Source: Isoetes taiwanensis (taxonomy: Eukaryota; Streptophyta; Lycopodiopsida; Isoetales; Isoetaceae). Taken from it: a stretch of 64,000 bases of DNA. The notes beneath the pieces are model-generated. The model was not told the origin of the DNA. It saw only the letters and a program-made list of their open reading frames with translations, and did no database searches. The first letter of the stretch is position 1, and the number at the start of each line of letters is the position of its first letter. Where the stretch lies: positions 62,001-126,000 of the forward strand of contig JAJEKV010000587.1 in NCBI GenBank assembly GCA_021234155.1, written 5' to 3'. The position numbers were made by a program, and so were the translations under genes. This document shows, in pieces, positions 12,401 through 24,661 of this stretch.

Positions 12401-13451
12401 CTAATCTTTGTGAAGAAGGTAGAGGCTCTGAGGTTCTTATGTACTTCAATTCTTTATAGCATAGCATCATGTCTCATCATTGCTCATTCTCATTATTGTG
12501 GTGCTTGGTGCAGACCACATTTTTGAAAAGTGGAAGTGTGTGCGGGAGTAAGGATGCATCATTATGCCAGAAGGGTATTTTGAGGTACAGATTTCAAATG
12601 CCCCTTCTACAACTACTGTTATCAATCCTTTCTAATTATATTGCTTAGGATTATAAAACTGGTTTTATTCAAGAATACCTTCTTTAAGAGGTAAGAATGT
12701 TGTACTCCAATTCATTTAAAATTAATATAATGCAGCTCTGATGTACTCCAATTCTTTATAATTTATTACAGTTAATGTTTATTGAGATTTGGATGGCTGT
12801 TGCACTTATGTGTTCTGAATGCTTTGACGCTCTCTCAATCTTATTTGCTTATGATAGGATCCCTCCAACAGGTAGGGTCATCCTTTATGATATTTCAATT
12901 GTTTGAATGAATTTTGTTAATCCATAAACTAATTGGATTCACTTTTGAGGCTAGGATAGTGGTAATTTGCCAAAAAGTTGGCCAATAGGGATTCAATTCC
13001 TTTGAAGCTTAGAAGCATTACTATTGTGTTTAGTTTTTATCTTAAATTTACAAGTTTATTCAAGTATTTAATATAGCCACACGAGTTATAGATATCACCA
13101 TTGAGGGCTGGTAGCATGCCCATGTATGGTTCGATTGGTGTAATAGTCATTAGGGTGAGTTTGAGTTACAATTGGCAACAATTTTATGCACCATTGAGGA
13201 ACTGGACTCACATTCTTAAAAGCTGCACCATTGAAGAAACTAGCACCATATGGGGGAACCCCCTTTAATTTCTTTTGGGTAATTGTGGTGTATAGGAACA
13301 AGATTTGGCAAATTGGGTATCGGATCTAGTTAAGTAGCTTTCGTAGGGCACATCTGAGTGTAAAAACATTCATATTTTGGCTTTAGGATTGTTGATTTCT
13401 AAGCATTTTTCCTTAAGTTCACCATTCATGGGGCACCACCTTAGAATCTAT
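12401..13451. other. Stretch without a recognisable gene
   Basis: AT-rich sequence following the LINE tail. I see no supported coding or repeat structure. Confidence 0.4.
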
Positions 13452-13870
13452 TTGGAAATTGCAATGCTAGAAAAGGCGGTGAAGCTTGATATGAGACTTC
13501 ATGAATGCCGGGCTCTTTATAAAGGAATTCTGAGTCCTCTTCGCCATTGGGGAGGAATTGCGGATGGCCTCACATGGGACAATCAGATAAGAACAATCGC
13601 CAATGCATAAGTGTATTATTGAACCTCGGTATCATGGCACCCGTCTTGTAAAGTTCTTGTGGGGAAAAATTCTTATCAATCGATAAGAACAATCCGAATA
13701 AGTTAGACAATTGTATTGTGCTTATTACACTAATAATCTGTTAAAACTTACTCTTATTTGTACCCTTTCCATTCTTACCCTCAACACATTTCTCCCTTAA
13801 TTGTTTGGTATAACATTTATTTATAAAATTTGTTAATTGTTTGGTATAACCATTACCAAACAAAGCCATT
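13452..13870 (+). repeat. Dispersed repeat, copy 1
   Basis: This ~420-bp segment, starting GGAAATTGCAATGCTAGAAA, is highly similar to 31918-32335, with small indels. Both contain the ACTCTTATTTGTACCC sequence that forms an inverted-repeat arm of an element at 32.2-33.1 kb. The similarity resumes with CAAAGCCATTAC and GCAATAAAGCCATTA, at 13860 here and at about 32748 in copy 2, where roughly 400 bp has been inserted. Confidence 0.85.
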
Positions 13871-15004
13871 ACAATGTATGGTGCAATAAAGCCATTACTG
13901 AATGTATCACAGATGTCTGTGATCTTTAAATACGGATGGAGGATATTGGCGTTATAAGTGGATACAATATCTTTGCAAAGTTATGGTGGCGAGCTAGCAT
14001 ATGCAAGTTCACATCATCTTGTACTAGCTTAGGCGTGTTGTTTTAAGCGTTGCTATAATCCATGTTAATTAACCATTAAATTATTATTTTATTATCCACT
14101 TTGAAGATAGATCCACAGTTTTTGAGGAAATGAAAAGCGGTATGGAATACCTTGATAACCTATTAGAAGATCCTTCCATGGCAATTGAAATTTCTGAAGA
14201 CGGTCCTTTCAGGGAACACCGAAATTATTTTAGAGATTATCAAGAAAGTTAGAGAATGCCACATAGAATTATTTTAGAGATTATCAAAAAGTTATAATGC
14301 AATGATACCTTTGTGTAGGCCACAAAAGGTTTGTTTTGAGGCTTTGGAACAAAGTCTTTTATTCTTACAAGACTGATCCTTACACGAGTTGTTTAAATGA
14401 GACTACAAACACTTTCAATCATTAGAAGTCTTTACATAAAGGCTTTCCCCGGGATCTCGCCATATATTGGAAGATGGTTTGGGAAGCCTAAATGTAGAGA
14501 GGTGTTACCATATGTGATACCATTTGTGTGGTGAAAGGGAAAGAACCCATGTCTTCACTGGAGATATTCTATTATTGAAGGTTGTGATATGCATTAAACC
14601 TCATGGTTGATTGCTATACTTATTCTTTGAGCTCTGTCTTCTTAACACGTATTTTTCCTAAAAGCTGGAACTTTAGCTTTGATTCCCATTACTCTATAGC
14701 CCTATCGATCCTATGGAAAAAAAGAGGCAAACTTATATATAGCCTTGCAATAGGGCTTCTTAAAAATTAGGATATGCACTAAGATGAGGCACACTTTTTG
14801 CAAGGCATACAAAATTTGTATTACTCAAATTTGTCAAATAAAATTATTAGTGGTAGAAAAAAGCCAAAGTGTAAATATGCATCAAAATTATTTCTAAAGC
14901 AAATTTAGCCAAATAGAAATGCAAAATTCTCCTTTTTTTTTTTCAAGTTTAGAAAAGCGTAATCTTAGTGCTAAAATTTTGAGCTCCTTAAAATTTACTT
15001 TGAG
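13871..15004. other. Stretch without a recognisable gene
   Basis: AT-rich sequence. I see no supported coding region. Confidence 0.4.
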
Positions 15005-15388
15005 TGTCAAACATAGTGTAAATCGTTAAGCGTCAAGTATAGAGGCAGAATTAATCGTCCACATTAGAGTCGGATATAGAGTCAAACTAAGGCTTAGCAT
15101 TTGGCGTCGATTACTAGAGTCACACATAGCTTCAAAGGTAACATCGGCACTAGAGTTAGATGGCGTGTATGCTTGTAGTTGTGCTAGCATCGGACATAGA
15201 GTCATCAATAGAGTCGGTTTGGTTAGATGAACTAGTCAGCCCTAAGCGGCCCGAGAATTAAGCCGGACTTAGTTAATCCACATCTATTGTGCTATTAACT
15301 CTGAGGAACACCATTTTTACCTAAAACATCACCTATAATAGCCCTCTGACTCTATGGCTGACGCTAATACCCCCTTCCTCTTATAGTG
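15005..15388 (-). mobile_element. CACTA-type terminus inserted in an LTR
   Basis: Read on the minus strand from 15388, the sequence begins CACTATAAGAGGAAGG and soon reaches AGCGTC, resembling the CACTA terminus at 6253 (CACTACAAGAGAATG, AGCGTC). From 15020 to 15210 there is a dense set of AGAGTC, GCGTC and AGTCGGATAT repeats, comparable with the subterminal repeats at 6.4-6.6 kb. The sequence beyond the terminus (TAATATGGATTGCC from 15389) matches an LTR-like sequence at about 20059, where the LTR continues without the CACTA end. The element therefore probably landed within that LTR. Confidence 0.5.
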
Positions 15389-15482
15389 TAATATGGATTG
15401 CCAACATGGCAGTCCACCTCGTCTGTATATGCCACATCACCCGTATATCTACATTGATCTATACGATCACTTATTTTTAACA
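15389..15482 (-). repeat. LTR 5' fragment with polypurine tract
   Basis: On the minus strand AAGGGGGAG is followed by TGTTAAAAATAAGTG: a polypurine tract and a TG-starting LTR boundary at 15482. The next ~80 bp (TGTAGATATACG..., GAGGTGGACTGCCAT-TTGGCAATCCATATTA) match the LTR-like sequence at 20055-20150. It is cut off at 15389 by the CACTA terminus. The sequence upstream of the tract (15483 onward) shows no recognisable RNase H, so the parent element is incomplete. Confidence 0.55.
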
Positions 15483-16592
15483 CTCCCCCTTGATCAATAG
15501 ATCAATGAGGGTTTAATTTGAACTTCCCTAGTAGTTTGCTACCCCCCCTTAATGCTCAACCTTGAACACATCTAGATGGCTTTTATCGGCACATCTTCCA
15601 ATGATGTAGGGAGTTATTAAAACTATAACTAGAAAATTCAAATTGACTCTCTAGTCCTATATACCTATCATAAGAAGTGAGGATGCCTAGATCATATTAA
15701 TTGGCAATTTCTACCCTTTGATCTAAGCATCTGAACTGCTAAGATCAATTACATTGGGGCCTCACACACTAGGACTATTTAGACATATACGACACCCATT
15801 TTTATATTTACATATGGTACTTACAAAAGGATATATCTTCCTTATCAGCCATACTCACGGATGTCCTGCACGGATGTCTCTTCTTCTTAAGCTTCTTCAC
15901 GAGGGGGCGATCTAAGCTTCTCCCATTGTGCATGAATGAGCCATTATGCCATTAAAGTTCAACCATCATTCCTTTAAATTGGAATTATGTATGTTCCAAA
16001 AGCTGGCGCTAGTTTGGCCTATACAGCCAAATATTGTTGTTTTACATTAAACCAATTCACCAAAAATCTCACTCAAAAACACTTGTTGACTAGTCTAATT
16101 CAAATTATGCCATAAAAGGAGACTTATTCATGCAATAGATAGGCTTCTCATTCATCTCGTGATTTCTACAATGGTGGAATGGTGGATAGCGCACACATCA
16201 CGAACTACCCACGAAAAATAAAAGGAAAATCAATTATAACATTTGGACCCCAAAAATAAATACAATGCTAAAAAGATGAGTGGGTGATGTGCTTGAAAGC
16301 TTATCACGGGATTAAAAACCAGCCCTTTAGGGTTTTGAGGAAAAAACCTAGTGATAAGCCCCGGCAAAGGGAATGAACAAGCGTAAAGGCATAGAATGGC
16401 TCCCAAAACCAGCATGGAAGTCAAAGCGGATGGTTTCGCCAACATGCACGCACATCACCAACAACAAGCGAGAAACATACCAAAGAATAGCATCACCCGA
16501 TTGGGTGGAAAAAAGCATCACCCACCGGGTGGAAAAACATGATAATGAACTTGTACAAAATATAGTAAACAAAGAAGGGGAAGGGTGGGTTC
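15483..16592. other. Stretch without a recognisable gene
   Basis: No supported gene. An inverted copy of the recurring module (AACCATCATTC, TTTAAATTGG, ATTATGTATGTTCCAAAA) lies at about 15958-16002. Confidence 0.4.
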
Positions 16593-16757
16593 AAAAGAAT
16601 AAAGATGCTGCTGCGAAGAAAGGCGTAGATGAAGCGTCGATGAAGAACTCTGCAATAAGTAGCAAGCGCCCAACTGACGAGCGACCCCAAAACGCATGCG
16701 ATGCATGCATCGCGGCGCATATGCAATGCATGCATGCTTCGTCTTGAGCAAGAATCG
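16593..16757 (+). repeat. Direct repeat, copy 1 of 2
   Basis: Runs from AAAAGAATAAAGATGCTG through GGCGTAGATGAAGCGTCGAT, a palindromic ATGCATGCAT-rich stretch and GTCTTGAGCAAGAATC. A second copy is at 16968-17130. The GCATGC-rich part can form small hairpins. Open frames through the copies (for example 16373-16747) have no recognisable domain. Confidence 0.85.
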
Positions 16758-16967
16758 GAATTCCTTCTGGCGAATCGGCGACATTCTTACTGCTGCGACC
16801 TCGCATGAAACCAACAAAAGAATACCAAAAGGACTTCCTTAACAAACTAGGATCGAGGGCGAAGGTCCGCGGGATGAAGGCTAAAGGCCGAAAGGGCCCG
16901 ACAGGAAAACAGCGCCAAATTGGCCAAACCGGGCGGGAAAAGCCCTCCTGCGCACAGGAAACAAATC

Positions 16968-17130
16968 AAAAGAGAATAAAGATGCTGGCGGGGAGAGGCG
17001 TAGATGAAGCGTCGATGAAGAACTTACGCAATAAGTAGCAAGCGCCCAGCAACTGAAGCGGCCCAGCGCTGTCACGATACATGCATGCGGCGCATGCAAT
17101 GCATGCATGCTTTCGTCTTGAGCAAGAATC
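16968..17130 (+). repeat. Direct repeat, copy 2 of 2
   Basis: Second copy of the 16593-16757 repeat, about 375 bp downstream, diverged mainly by small indels around the ATGCATGC stretch. Confidence 0.85.
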
Positions 17131-18639
17131 TTGGGTCCTGCTTGGTCAGCGACAATATTGAGATATTTCTCTGAGGTAGAATAATGGAGAATAGCTATTG
17201 TTTTCATGTTTTAATCTTCTAATATAATTTATAGGACATGCAAATAAGCGTCAATATACATATAATATATATTTAGCAACATTAAAAGTTAACCCAATAT
17301 CCGGTGTTTGAAGGCGAGAATCAAGACAAACACAATACACCTTATAGTTGACATTCAACATAATTATTCAAAAATACACTCTCATTAATTTGCAAAGGGC
17401 CTCACGAACAACAAAAATAGGTATGTAAACATTTACTTGTTTGATTTATAAAAACATATATAAATAAAATCATGCTTTTCTGGTTTATGCTTTAAACTTT
17501 AGAACATGAAAACATGGGAAAAGCGTGCTTGGCGATTTAGCTTGGATGATTGAAGGTCAAAAGTTTAAGTTTCGTACTAAATATTAATCCATCTTTCATC
17601 CTCTTCTTTGAGAATGATAGAGAGCCCATGCATATATCGAAAACATCTATCCTTATTTGACATGTATCCCTTTGACATGGCTTTGCACTACAATAAACCT
17701 AAACACGATTATACAATCGGGAGTGACTTAATTTTGCAAACAAATTGTAAGCAAAAGCAGGCAAGAATCACATGATCTGTCTTTGCTACAAGCCTTTGGA
17801 AACAAATATAATGTCATTGGAGCAGAATTTGGGTCTTGGCTAAATCTTACGCAAAATAACTATTAAATCTAAGCAATCCCATTTTGTGTAGTGTGCTTTC
17901 AGGATATTCGCCAAAAGCTTCTCATCTCATATCGTTCCTTTTTGCTTACGTATCATCTCCAAATTGAAGCAAATAAGATCTCAACAATTTGAAGAACACA
18001 TTCCCACAAACTTGGTACATAAATTCGATTGAATTGAAGGCCAAATAATAGATTATCATAATCGAAATAGAGATTTAAACTTGATGGTAATAATACACAC
18101 GGATATGGCGATCCGCTATCTCTTGCATGCCTAGTCATTTGAAATATGATCCTGCGAGAGAAAACACAACCATTGCAAAGAGAGAACCTAAAGCCGAACC
18201 ATACTCCTAGCTATGCTTTGAATGGCGCATCAAGAAATGGTAGAAAAAATGACCAGGAGCTTCTTTGGCATGAAGAAGGTCGAACGAGATCTTTATGAAG
18301 AAGCGAAATGGAAAAAAATGCGAAGTAGGTTTGTCCATGAAAGCGAGGGAAATATATGGGAAGGAAAGTCGAATGGCAAAAAAGTTGGCATAGGCCTGCT
18401 ATGAAGAATGTTGAGAGAAAAAGAAAGCCTCTTGCCTCATCCTTCCTTAGTCATTCTCGGTGGAATGTGCCTCCTTTCTTGCCTCGGTCAAAATGGGCTA
18501 AGCGAGGCACCATAGCACAGAAAGAGGCCATAGCTTTTTGAAAACGGCGCCATGCCTGAAGGAAAGCGCCATAGCTTTCGAAGCCATAGAAGAAGCCGTA
18601 GCTCGAAGTCTGGAGGAAAAGCGCTTTCGAAGTCGAGCG
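17131..18639. other. Stretch without a recognisable gene
   Basis: AT-rich to about 18200, then purine-biased. Short open frames here (for example 18222-18404) lack recognisable domains. Confidence 0.35.
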
Positions 18640-18890
18640 GAGAAGAAAAAGAAAAGAAAAGAGTGGGTGTATAAAAAATGAAAAAAAAAAGGAGTGAGGA
18701 AAAAAGGAGGGCGAAGAAGGGGAGGAAAGTGGGAAAAGTAGGGGGCGTTTTAAAAAGTGAAAGGGCTGAGGCGGGAAGAAAAAAAAAGCGGCGAAAAAAA
18801 AAAAAAACCTAAAAGCGGCCGTGGTGTGTGAAAAAAAACTCCCAAAATTAAGACATATTCTTAAAATAATTGAATGTTGGTTGTTTTGCT
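18640..18890 (+). other. Purine-rich tract and recurring module
   Basis: A G/A-rich run (18640-18800) ends in AAAAACTCCCAAAATTAAGAC, followed by ATATTCTT, AATAATTGAATGTTGGTT. This is a diverged copy of the module also present at 1125 and 45337. The long minus-strand frame across this tract is a low-complexity artefact. Confidence 0.35.
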
Positions 18891-19480
18891 TATTAATGTT
18901 CCTTTGTTTATATGCAATGCTTAATACGTCATTATTTGAAAGAACCAACAAAACTTGATTAGGTTTTTCTTCGATTCTTTACAAGTAGGAGCGGCATCAT
19001 CTGCGTCACTTGGTTTACGGGCATAATTCCTCGAAATCATCATGATTTTTCGGTTTGTTTGCAGGTGCAGCCTTCATTATGAACTAATACGGTAATCATT
19101 TTTTGGAACTTCTTTGGGATTTTCATCGTGCGGTATGAAAATTTGGATTTGAAATACTCCCTCTTTTATGCGGGTTGCTTCTTTTTCGGGTTCTCAAAGG
19201 CCAACAAAATCACGGGTCCGCTACGCATCTTCTGAACTGATGCGCATCTGAAACATAACCCATGTTCTTACTGCGGTTTCCCATCACAATTTACGAAGCC
19301 ATTTAAGTAAGCCCAGCTTCTTAAAGAACTTCTTCTTACGGGAAATTCCTTGGCGTTGCTTCAATCTTATTACGAGCATGTCCTCCAAATTAGTCCATGC
19401 CTCCCTTATCCTTCAATTCTAATTGACTTCTAATTGGCCATATCGCGTATGCTTGACTTTGCATTTTCTGGTCTTCTTTC

Positions 19481-19837
19481 TTACGGCAATGAGACCCTTT
19501 GATTTTGGAGTACATGGCAAGGTGCCATATTCTTGGATTTCGTGAGAAGCAATTTCTGCCTACTTGAGGGGCTTTGCTTAATGAATCTGTGAGGGAACCG
19601 GACCAATCTTAGGTCCTGCGGCTCAACTCTAGCATATTTATGGCAATCATGCACATATCTCCTGAAGACATCTCTTGTGAGATTGGAAGCTCCTCTTTGG
19701 CTTTGAGCCATCATAATCTTCAAAGATTTTTCTAAGCCTCTGCCAAGCATCCTGCTATCCATAGATAGATTAGATTTGCAAGGCTTGCGAATCAGATTAA
19801 CCCTTCTTGTCGGCGTAATGATCATCTTCTCTCCCAA
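19481..19837 (-). CDS. Hypothetical basic ORF next to a primer-binding site
   Basis: A 118-codon minus-strand frame from an ATG at 19837. It starts about 80 nt after a tRNA primer-binding-site-like sequence (19918-19930), which is where gag begins in LTR retrotransposons. The product is basic (MIITPTRRVNLIRKPCKSN...) and has no recognisable gag domain or zinc knuckle, and no downstream protease, integrase or polymerase is visible on this strand. It could be the 5' end of gag in a truncated element, host sequence carried by a non-autonomous LTR element, or a chance frame. Position is the only real support. Confidence 0.3.
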   Translation of the reverse strand: MGEKMIITPTRRVNLIRKPCKSNLSMDSRMLGRGLEKSLKIMMAQSQRGASNLTRDVFRRYVHDCHKYARVEPQDLRLVRFPHRFIKQSPSSRQKLLLTKSKNMAPCHVLQNQRVSLP

Positions 19838-19917
19838 GACCCTATTCTATAACCTTCTTCTCGGGTCTCCTAGAGCCTTCCCCACGGGTCTTCGGGGATC
19901 CCGGATCAAGAGCCATA

Positions 19918-19930
19918 GCTCACGATACCA
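19918..19930 (-). promoter_or_regulatory. tRNA-Met-type primer-binding site, variant
   Basis: Minus strand TGGTATCGTGAGC immediately follows an LTR-like end (...CTATTAACA). It resembles the initiator-methionine primer-binding site TGGTATCAGAGC found in the Copia element at 40283. Confidence 0.55.
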
Positions 19931-20150
19931 TGTTAATAGCAAAGCTGTAGAAGATATGTTGAGATGATTGGTGAGAAGAGCTCTCAGCGTTGCATACATA
20001 TAGAATGGATGGTGGTATTTCATCCTAATAGACATGACTATTGGATGCAGTTGTGACTCTTAATATGGATTGCCAAAATGGCAGTCCACCTCATCTATAT
20101 CGCCACATCGCGTATATCTACATCTATCTATCGCGATACTCTTGCCCTAA
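19931..20150 (-). repeat. LTR-like sequence
   Basis: On the minus strand this ends in CA at 19931, directly before the primer-binding site. Its beginning shares TGTAGATATACG and GGACTGCCAT-TTGGCAATCCATATTA with 15389-15482. The start (about 20150) is not sharply defined. Together with 15.4 kb it defines a low-copy LTR family, both copies on the minus strand. Confidence 0.5.
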
Positions 20151-20399
20151 GTAAACAAGGCCATAAAAATTTGGACCATAATATCCAAATGTAAGGCTAG
20201 AAAAGTTAGGACCATAATATTCAAATGTAAAGCTGACGTTATGCTTTGCATAATAGTAGCATCACTAGGACATTGACATTGTTAATGTACATTAGGACAA
20301 TATTCACATACTAAATCTTGAATTAATATTTTGACATTAGTATTTTACCACAACATTTTGAGCATGTAGCTATGATCTTTATCTATCACGAGGAGGATG
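20151..20399. other. Stretch without a recognisable gene
   Basis: A short imperfect direct duplication (GGACCATAATATCCAAATGTAA / GGACCATAATATTCAAATGTAA region, about 20172-20230) and otherwise AT-rich sequence with no coding signal. Confidence 0.4.
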
Positions 20400-20706
20400 A
20401 TAACTCCAGTTCATCATTTACAATGCTCACCTTATGCGGCCTCACAAAGAGTATAGCCTCACCAAACCTTTCCGGATGAATATTCTACTCTCCCTCGGGG
20501 TTTCCTATGAACAAGCACCATATTTGTTCTATTGAGCTCTCGAGGAGATACCAATGCAGCACTATCTAAACATGAAGAAATTTGCTAGGCGGCGTTAAAT
20601 CTTTAGATATTTTTGTCATAATAATAGTTTACAAAAATTGGATTATTATTGCATGCATTTCCCATTCGCGGTCAAAAGATTTACATACTTCCAACATCAT
20701 TACTAG
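20400..20706 (+). mobile_element. Helitron 3' remnant
   Basis: Similar along its length to 59515-59853 (shared TATAGCCTCACC, CTATGAACAAG, GATA-CAATGCA-CACTATCTAA, GTCAAAA-ATTTACA), and it ends CATTACTAG followed by T, as Helitrons do. The terminal hairpin present at 59825-59843 is missing here, as if deleted. A LINE tail inserted 16 bp beyond the CTAG. Confidence 0.55.
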
Positions 20707-20708
20707 TC

Positions 20709-20812
20709 TATATTTGTTGATATTTTTTCTCTTTTTCCTTTGTAAATTCTTGATGTATTAATATATTTCTCCTTCTAGCCTTCAAAAAAAAATATATATA
20801 TATTTGTTGATA
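20709..20812 (+). mobile_element. 5'-truncated LINE tail with 14-bp target duplication
   Basis: TATATTTGTTGATA at 20709-20722 is repeated at 20799-20812. Between them lie 76 bp ending TAGCCTTC plus poly(A), the same ending as the retroinsert at 9456. This is a severely 5'-truncated insertion just downstream of a Helitron end. Confidence 0.8.
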
Positions 20813-20959
20813 GCCCAACAAGCTAGGCATGTTTTCTAGTATAAGATAAGAATATGATGGAGGAAATAGATAGAAGGATTTTTATTAGGTAGACCTTGAA
20901 CAAGTAGTTTTATGCATCGGACCATTAGGGCTTCGATGACTAGGGTGACATCATGATGA

Positions 20960-21540
20960 CGTGGGTGATGGTGGACATAAGCATAGAAATCGTTAGCGGT
21001 TTAACCTTTATTTAACACCGAGAAAGGACACGGCGTTAGCGTTTAACAAAATTTGGTCAAAGATCTGGTGGCGGTTGCTGGCGCGAACTTTAGCTCGAAA
21101 TGGTCAATCCCAAAGGGTTAAGCCCGAACCGAAGGTCGCCAGACGGACGGAGGGTCCTTAAGCGGAATTCCCATTTGGGGGCGATGGCGGCCCGGCGGCG
21201 TTCTTTGCGGGTTCGCCAAGGTGAACCCTAACGGGTTAAGCCGTCTGGCGTCGGCAACGTTCGGAAGCGTCTGGCGCCCAGTTGGCGGATTCGCTTTGGC
21301 GAACCCTGATCAATTAAATTAAAGAGGCGTCATGGTAGCGATCCGCCCGGCGTCGTCGGGTGCTTGAGCGGGTTAAACTAAAAGCGAACCGTGGAAGGCT
21401 GTCCCATTGGCGAGGCCACCATGCCCCACAATTATGAAGAGCTCTGGCGTCGAGGGTGGCGGTAGGGTTCGGCAAAACGACCCGTGGCGGCTTAATGGTG
21501 GCGGGGGCCACCATGCCCCACAATTTCAAATCGGGGAGTA
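20960..21540. repeat. GC-rich sequence with recurrent GCGAACC / GGCG motifs
   Basis: GC content rises abruptly. GCGAACC or its complement and TCTGGCG-type words recur, and GGCCACCATGCCCCACAATT occurs at about 21412 and again at about 21508. A related composition and the same GCGAACC words recur at 30580-31210. I see no credible gene. Confidence 0.4.
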
Positions 21541-22008
21541 TTTTTTAACCCAGAAATTTTAATGCCCAAGTTTTTTTAAAGCCCAAGTAAGAAAGAGCGA
21601 TCGCTGGGGCGAATCCTTATCTGAAACCTAAGAGGCTATTTATCTTGTAGAGGCGTTGTATGCTCATATCGTTTGGGGGAGAGCGGGTGCTTGATCTTTG
21701 GTGCTATAGCATGCACTTCTTTGCTAAAAACAGTCGCGCTCATATATGTCTCATATCCTTTTGCATTCTCAATATTGAGCATAGGCCTTATTTTTTGCAT
21801 TTATCATAGGCCATTTTTACAATAGACATTTAGAATAGGATATTTTTTAGCACATGCATATTTTTGCCATAGGCATTTTTTACCATGGGAAGTTTTTTAC
21901 CATAGTTCTAACCATAGGCTATTTGTTTTACCATAGGTAACTTTTACCGAGAGAGGCAATTTTTAGGTTAGGTGTTGTGATAGGCGGCTCATTTGTCTTC
22001 CTAGTAGA
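21541..22008. other. Stretch with ATAGGCATTTTT-type short repeats
   Basis: Between about 21770 and 21960 short degenerate repeats of the form CATAGGC-ATTTTTTACCATAG occur in loose tandem. No gene. Confidence 0.4.
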
Positions 22009-24661
22009 GTGTCGGGGATAGCCGCGGTGAACCGCAAACGACTTCGGTGGAGTCGGATTTCAGATGAAAATGATAGTGATTATGGTCTTCATGACAGGGA
22101 TGACACAATGTCGGAGGAGGAACCCCGGGGCGATCACGGACGATGGGTGGAACCCCGGCCAATCCACTTCACAAGTTACTCCCACCCAAGATCCCCAAGA
22201 ACTTGTTCATGGATTGGCGGTCTCTACCGGACCCGATTACAATGGCCGTGGTGCACCTCGGGTTGGTGGTTCGCATTCAGCGAGTGTGTGTATGCATTGA
22301 TGAGGTTGTGCCTCACCGAGAACACTATGTTCCCCATCCCGTGAAATAAGTCTTTGCCGATCCCTTCCTACCCGGTCCCTTGAAGCGGGGAGGGCACCCG
22401 TCGAGAACCATGTTGGTGATGCCGATGGAAACGCATATTGTGGGATCTTGCGGTTGTGATGAGTCGATAATCCGGCCGGTTGGTTGTGTCTGCTTGGGCC
22501 CCACAAGTTAGTCCCTTCACGTGGAGTTAAGGAATGACTAGTTGCTGGGGTCACACGAATGGAAGCACCCATCGCTCCTTGCCACTCTTCAAAGATTTCA
22601 GAGGATTGGGAAGTCGGCCTAAGAGCGGCATGGCGTCATAAAGAATCGTCTTGGCGTGCATGGGCGTCGCGGCGTCGCGGTGGCGCACCATGAAGGGCGG
22701 TGACTTCAACTCTGGTGAAGAGACCACCATGGATGACCTAGAGCAAGGGTGATTGAGCTACAAACTACACATCGTGTCCGTTTGAATCCGCGGGCATCAC
22801 GTCGTTTGGAGCGGGTGAGTTGTGGATGACTATGCGCCTTGCAGATGGAAGGCGACCACGAAGAAGGAGGGCACGGGGGATAAACAAAATCAGGCCGGTC
22901 GCCCCGTAGAGGATGCTTGTTTAAACTGCGGACAGTGAAAGTAGATGGAAATGGTGCTGCATCGGCTGATTGCTGCGAATATCGTCTTGCCTGAGAACCT
23001 GCTTGGCCCATGACCCTTTCACAAATGCGGAGGATTGGTCCATGCACATTGCATCACAGGAGCTGCTGCGCACAAGAGCTTAGAAGCATTGGAATGACCG
23101 CGTCTTTGCGTGGGATATCATGAAAACGCGGGGGCCGCAAATCACGTATATATTATTGAGCCCGGTTGGCGAAGTCATATACGATTCCACGATGTCGCGG
23201 GGAGGATGTGTGGCAAGCTGGCATACCGCGAGAGGATACTCGGTAAAACCCTAAAAATTAGATCCGGATGGAGGAATGGCGTTGTCCTAGAGTACATATT
23301 GTGATGCTTTCCATGTTTTTGTTCAATGATGTTGTCCAAGCGGTTATTTCAATAAGAATTGAAAATATTTTTTCATCCAATCTCACCACATTACACCATG
23401 TAAGCGGTTTGGGTGCAATTTGGGAAAGCCTCGAGGCGGGATTGGCGATTGGAAAGCTTAGGAAGGTGATTTTTCACCAGCCACGGAATCGCATCTTCTT
23501 GACCCTTGGACCCGGCCATGGATCCTAGTCATCAAGATGACGAGGGATGTTGGGCTTTTTGTGAGATGGGCTTGCCCGTGGTTGGGCCATGGATTCAATA
23601 TACGTACAAATCGTGGAAGTTTCATTTATGCAGAGGCGGTTATTACCGATTAGGGGGGTGTGGGGTTCCCGGTCTTTTATCTTTGTGCGGCGTAGAGGCG
23701 GCGAGGGCATCGGCGACATGCCCGAAGATAACGCTGCGTCTTGTGTTTGAGCGGATGGGGCTGTCGGGCCTAGGTCAATCACCATTGACATGGGGGCGGT
23801 GAGAAGGCGGCTATCACGCAGTCGTGTCGGAAGACCCACATTGTTGGGTAGGCGGTGAAACGGGTATCTTTGAGCACACAATGATTGTATAAACGATGGA
23901 AAGCGACACTCATGGTTACGACAAGCGGAGTTCGCGAGCAATGTTCTTGCATGTTGGTTCCATCGCGAAATGTGCATGGCAAAAATACTGGCACCCGCTG
24001 GCCAGGGGAAGGCATTGAAGGGCGTAGCTCTGCGTGCATCGAAGTTGATAGCGGAACGAACCCCCAAGCGTACCACCGGCCGGTTGGCACAATTTCAACT
24101 TAAATGCGGAGAAAACCACATCATACAAGGGTGAGTGCAAAGCGGCGTTTAAGCTCATACATGTAAACTTTGGGGCAAACATCCGACCCGAGCGATGTAG
24201 ATACTTGAATCACAATTAATTTGAATGGGGCGGTGTGGGATGGTAAATGCTTAGCGACACAAGCGGATGTTCAACCATGCGGATGTGGATCGACAAACTA
24301 TGTGGAAGCGCCTTTGGAAGTTCTGAAGACCCAAACCTACTGATTGCAAAGGTCAATATAAGGATGTACCGCTAGTGTCCCATCATAGGCTTTAGGACGG
24401 GACCTTCACTGGGAGGCACAATCTTGACTTCGGTCGCGAAGAAAGATGGAGTCTTGGTAAGTACGGGTGGGGTCCCTACTCTTTCGTATTTTACCATTAT
24501 ACGTCCCTGCTCAGCCAGCCACGGCCGATGTTTTTTGTCAGCGGTAGAATTATGGGCGTTATAGCCTACGTTCATATCAGAAAGAGACATGCGGGTGCTC
24601 ACTTTCGCTTATCCGGTCCTTGCGATAACCTCGCGCCATTACGCCTCGAAGATACTAACAG

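Noticed and set aside
6253-15388. A single 9.1-kb CACTA transposon
   Set aside because: Flanking trinucleotides differ and no transposase is visible between the ends; annotated as two separate termini.
18451-18951. 166-codon minus-strand frame
   Set aside because: Mostly low-complexity F/S/P sequence opposite a purine-rich tract; no domain.
23525-24076. 183-codon minus-strand frame
   Set aside because: Overlaps other equally long frames on both strands in a GC-rich block; no recognisable domain or consistent composition.
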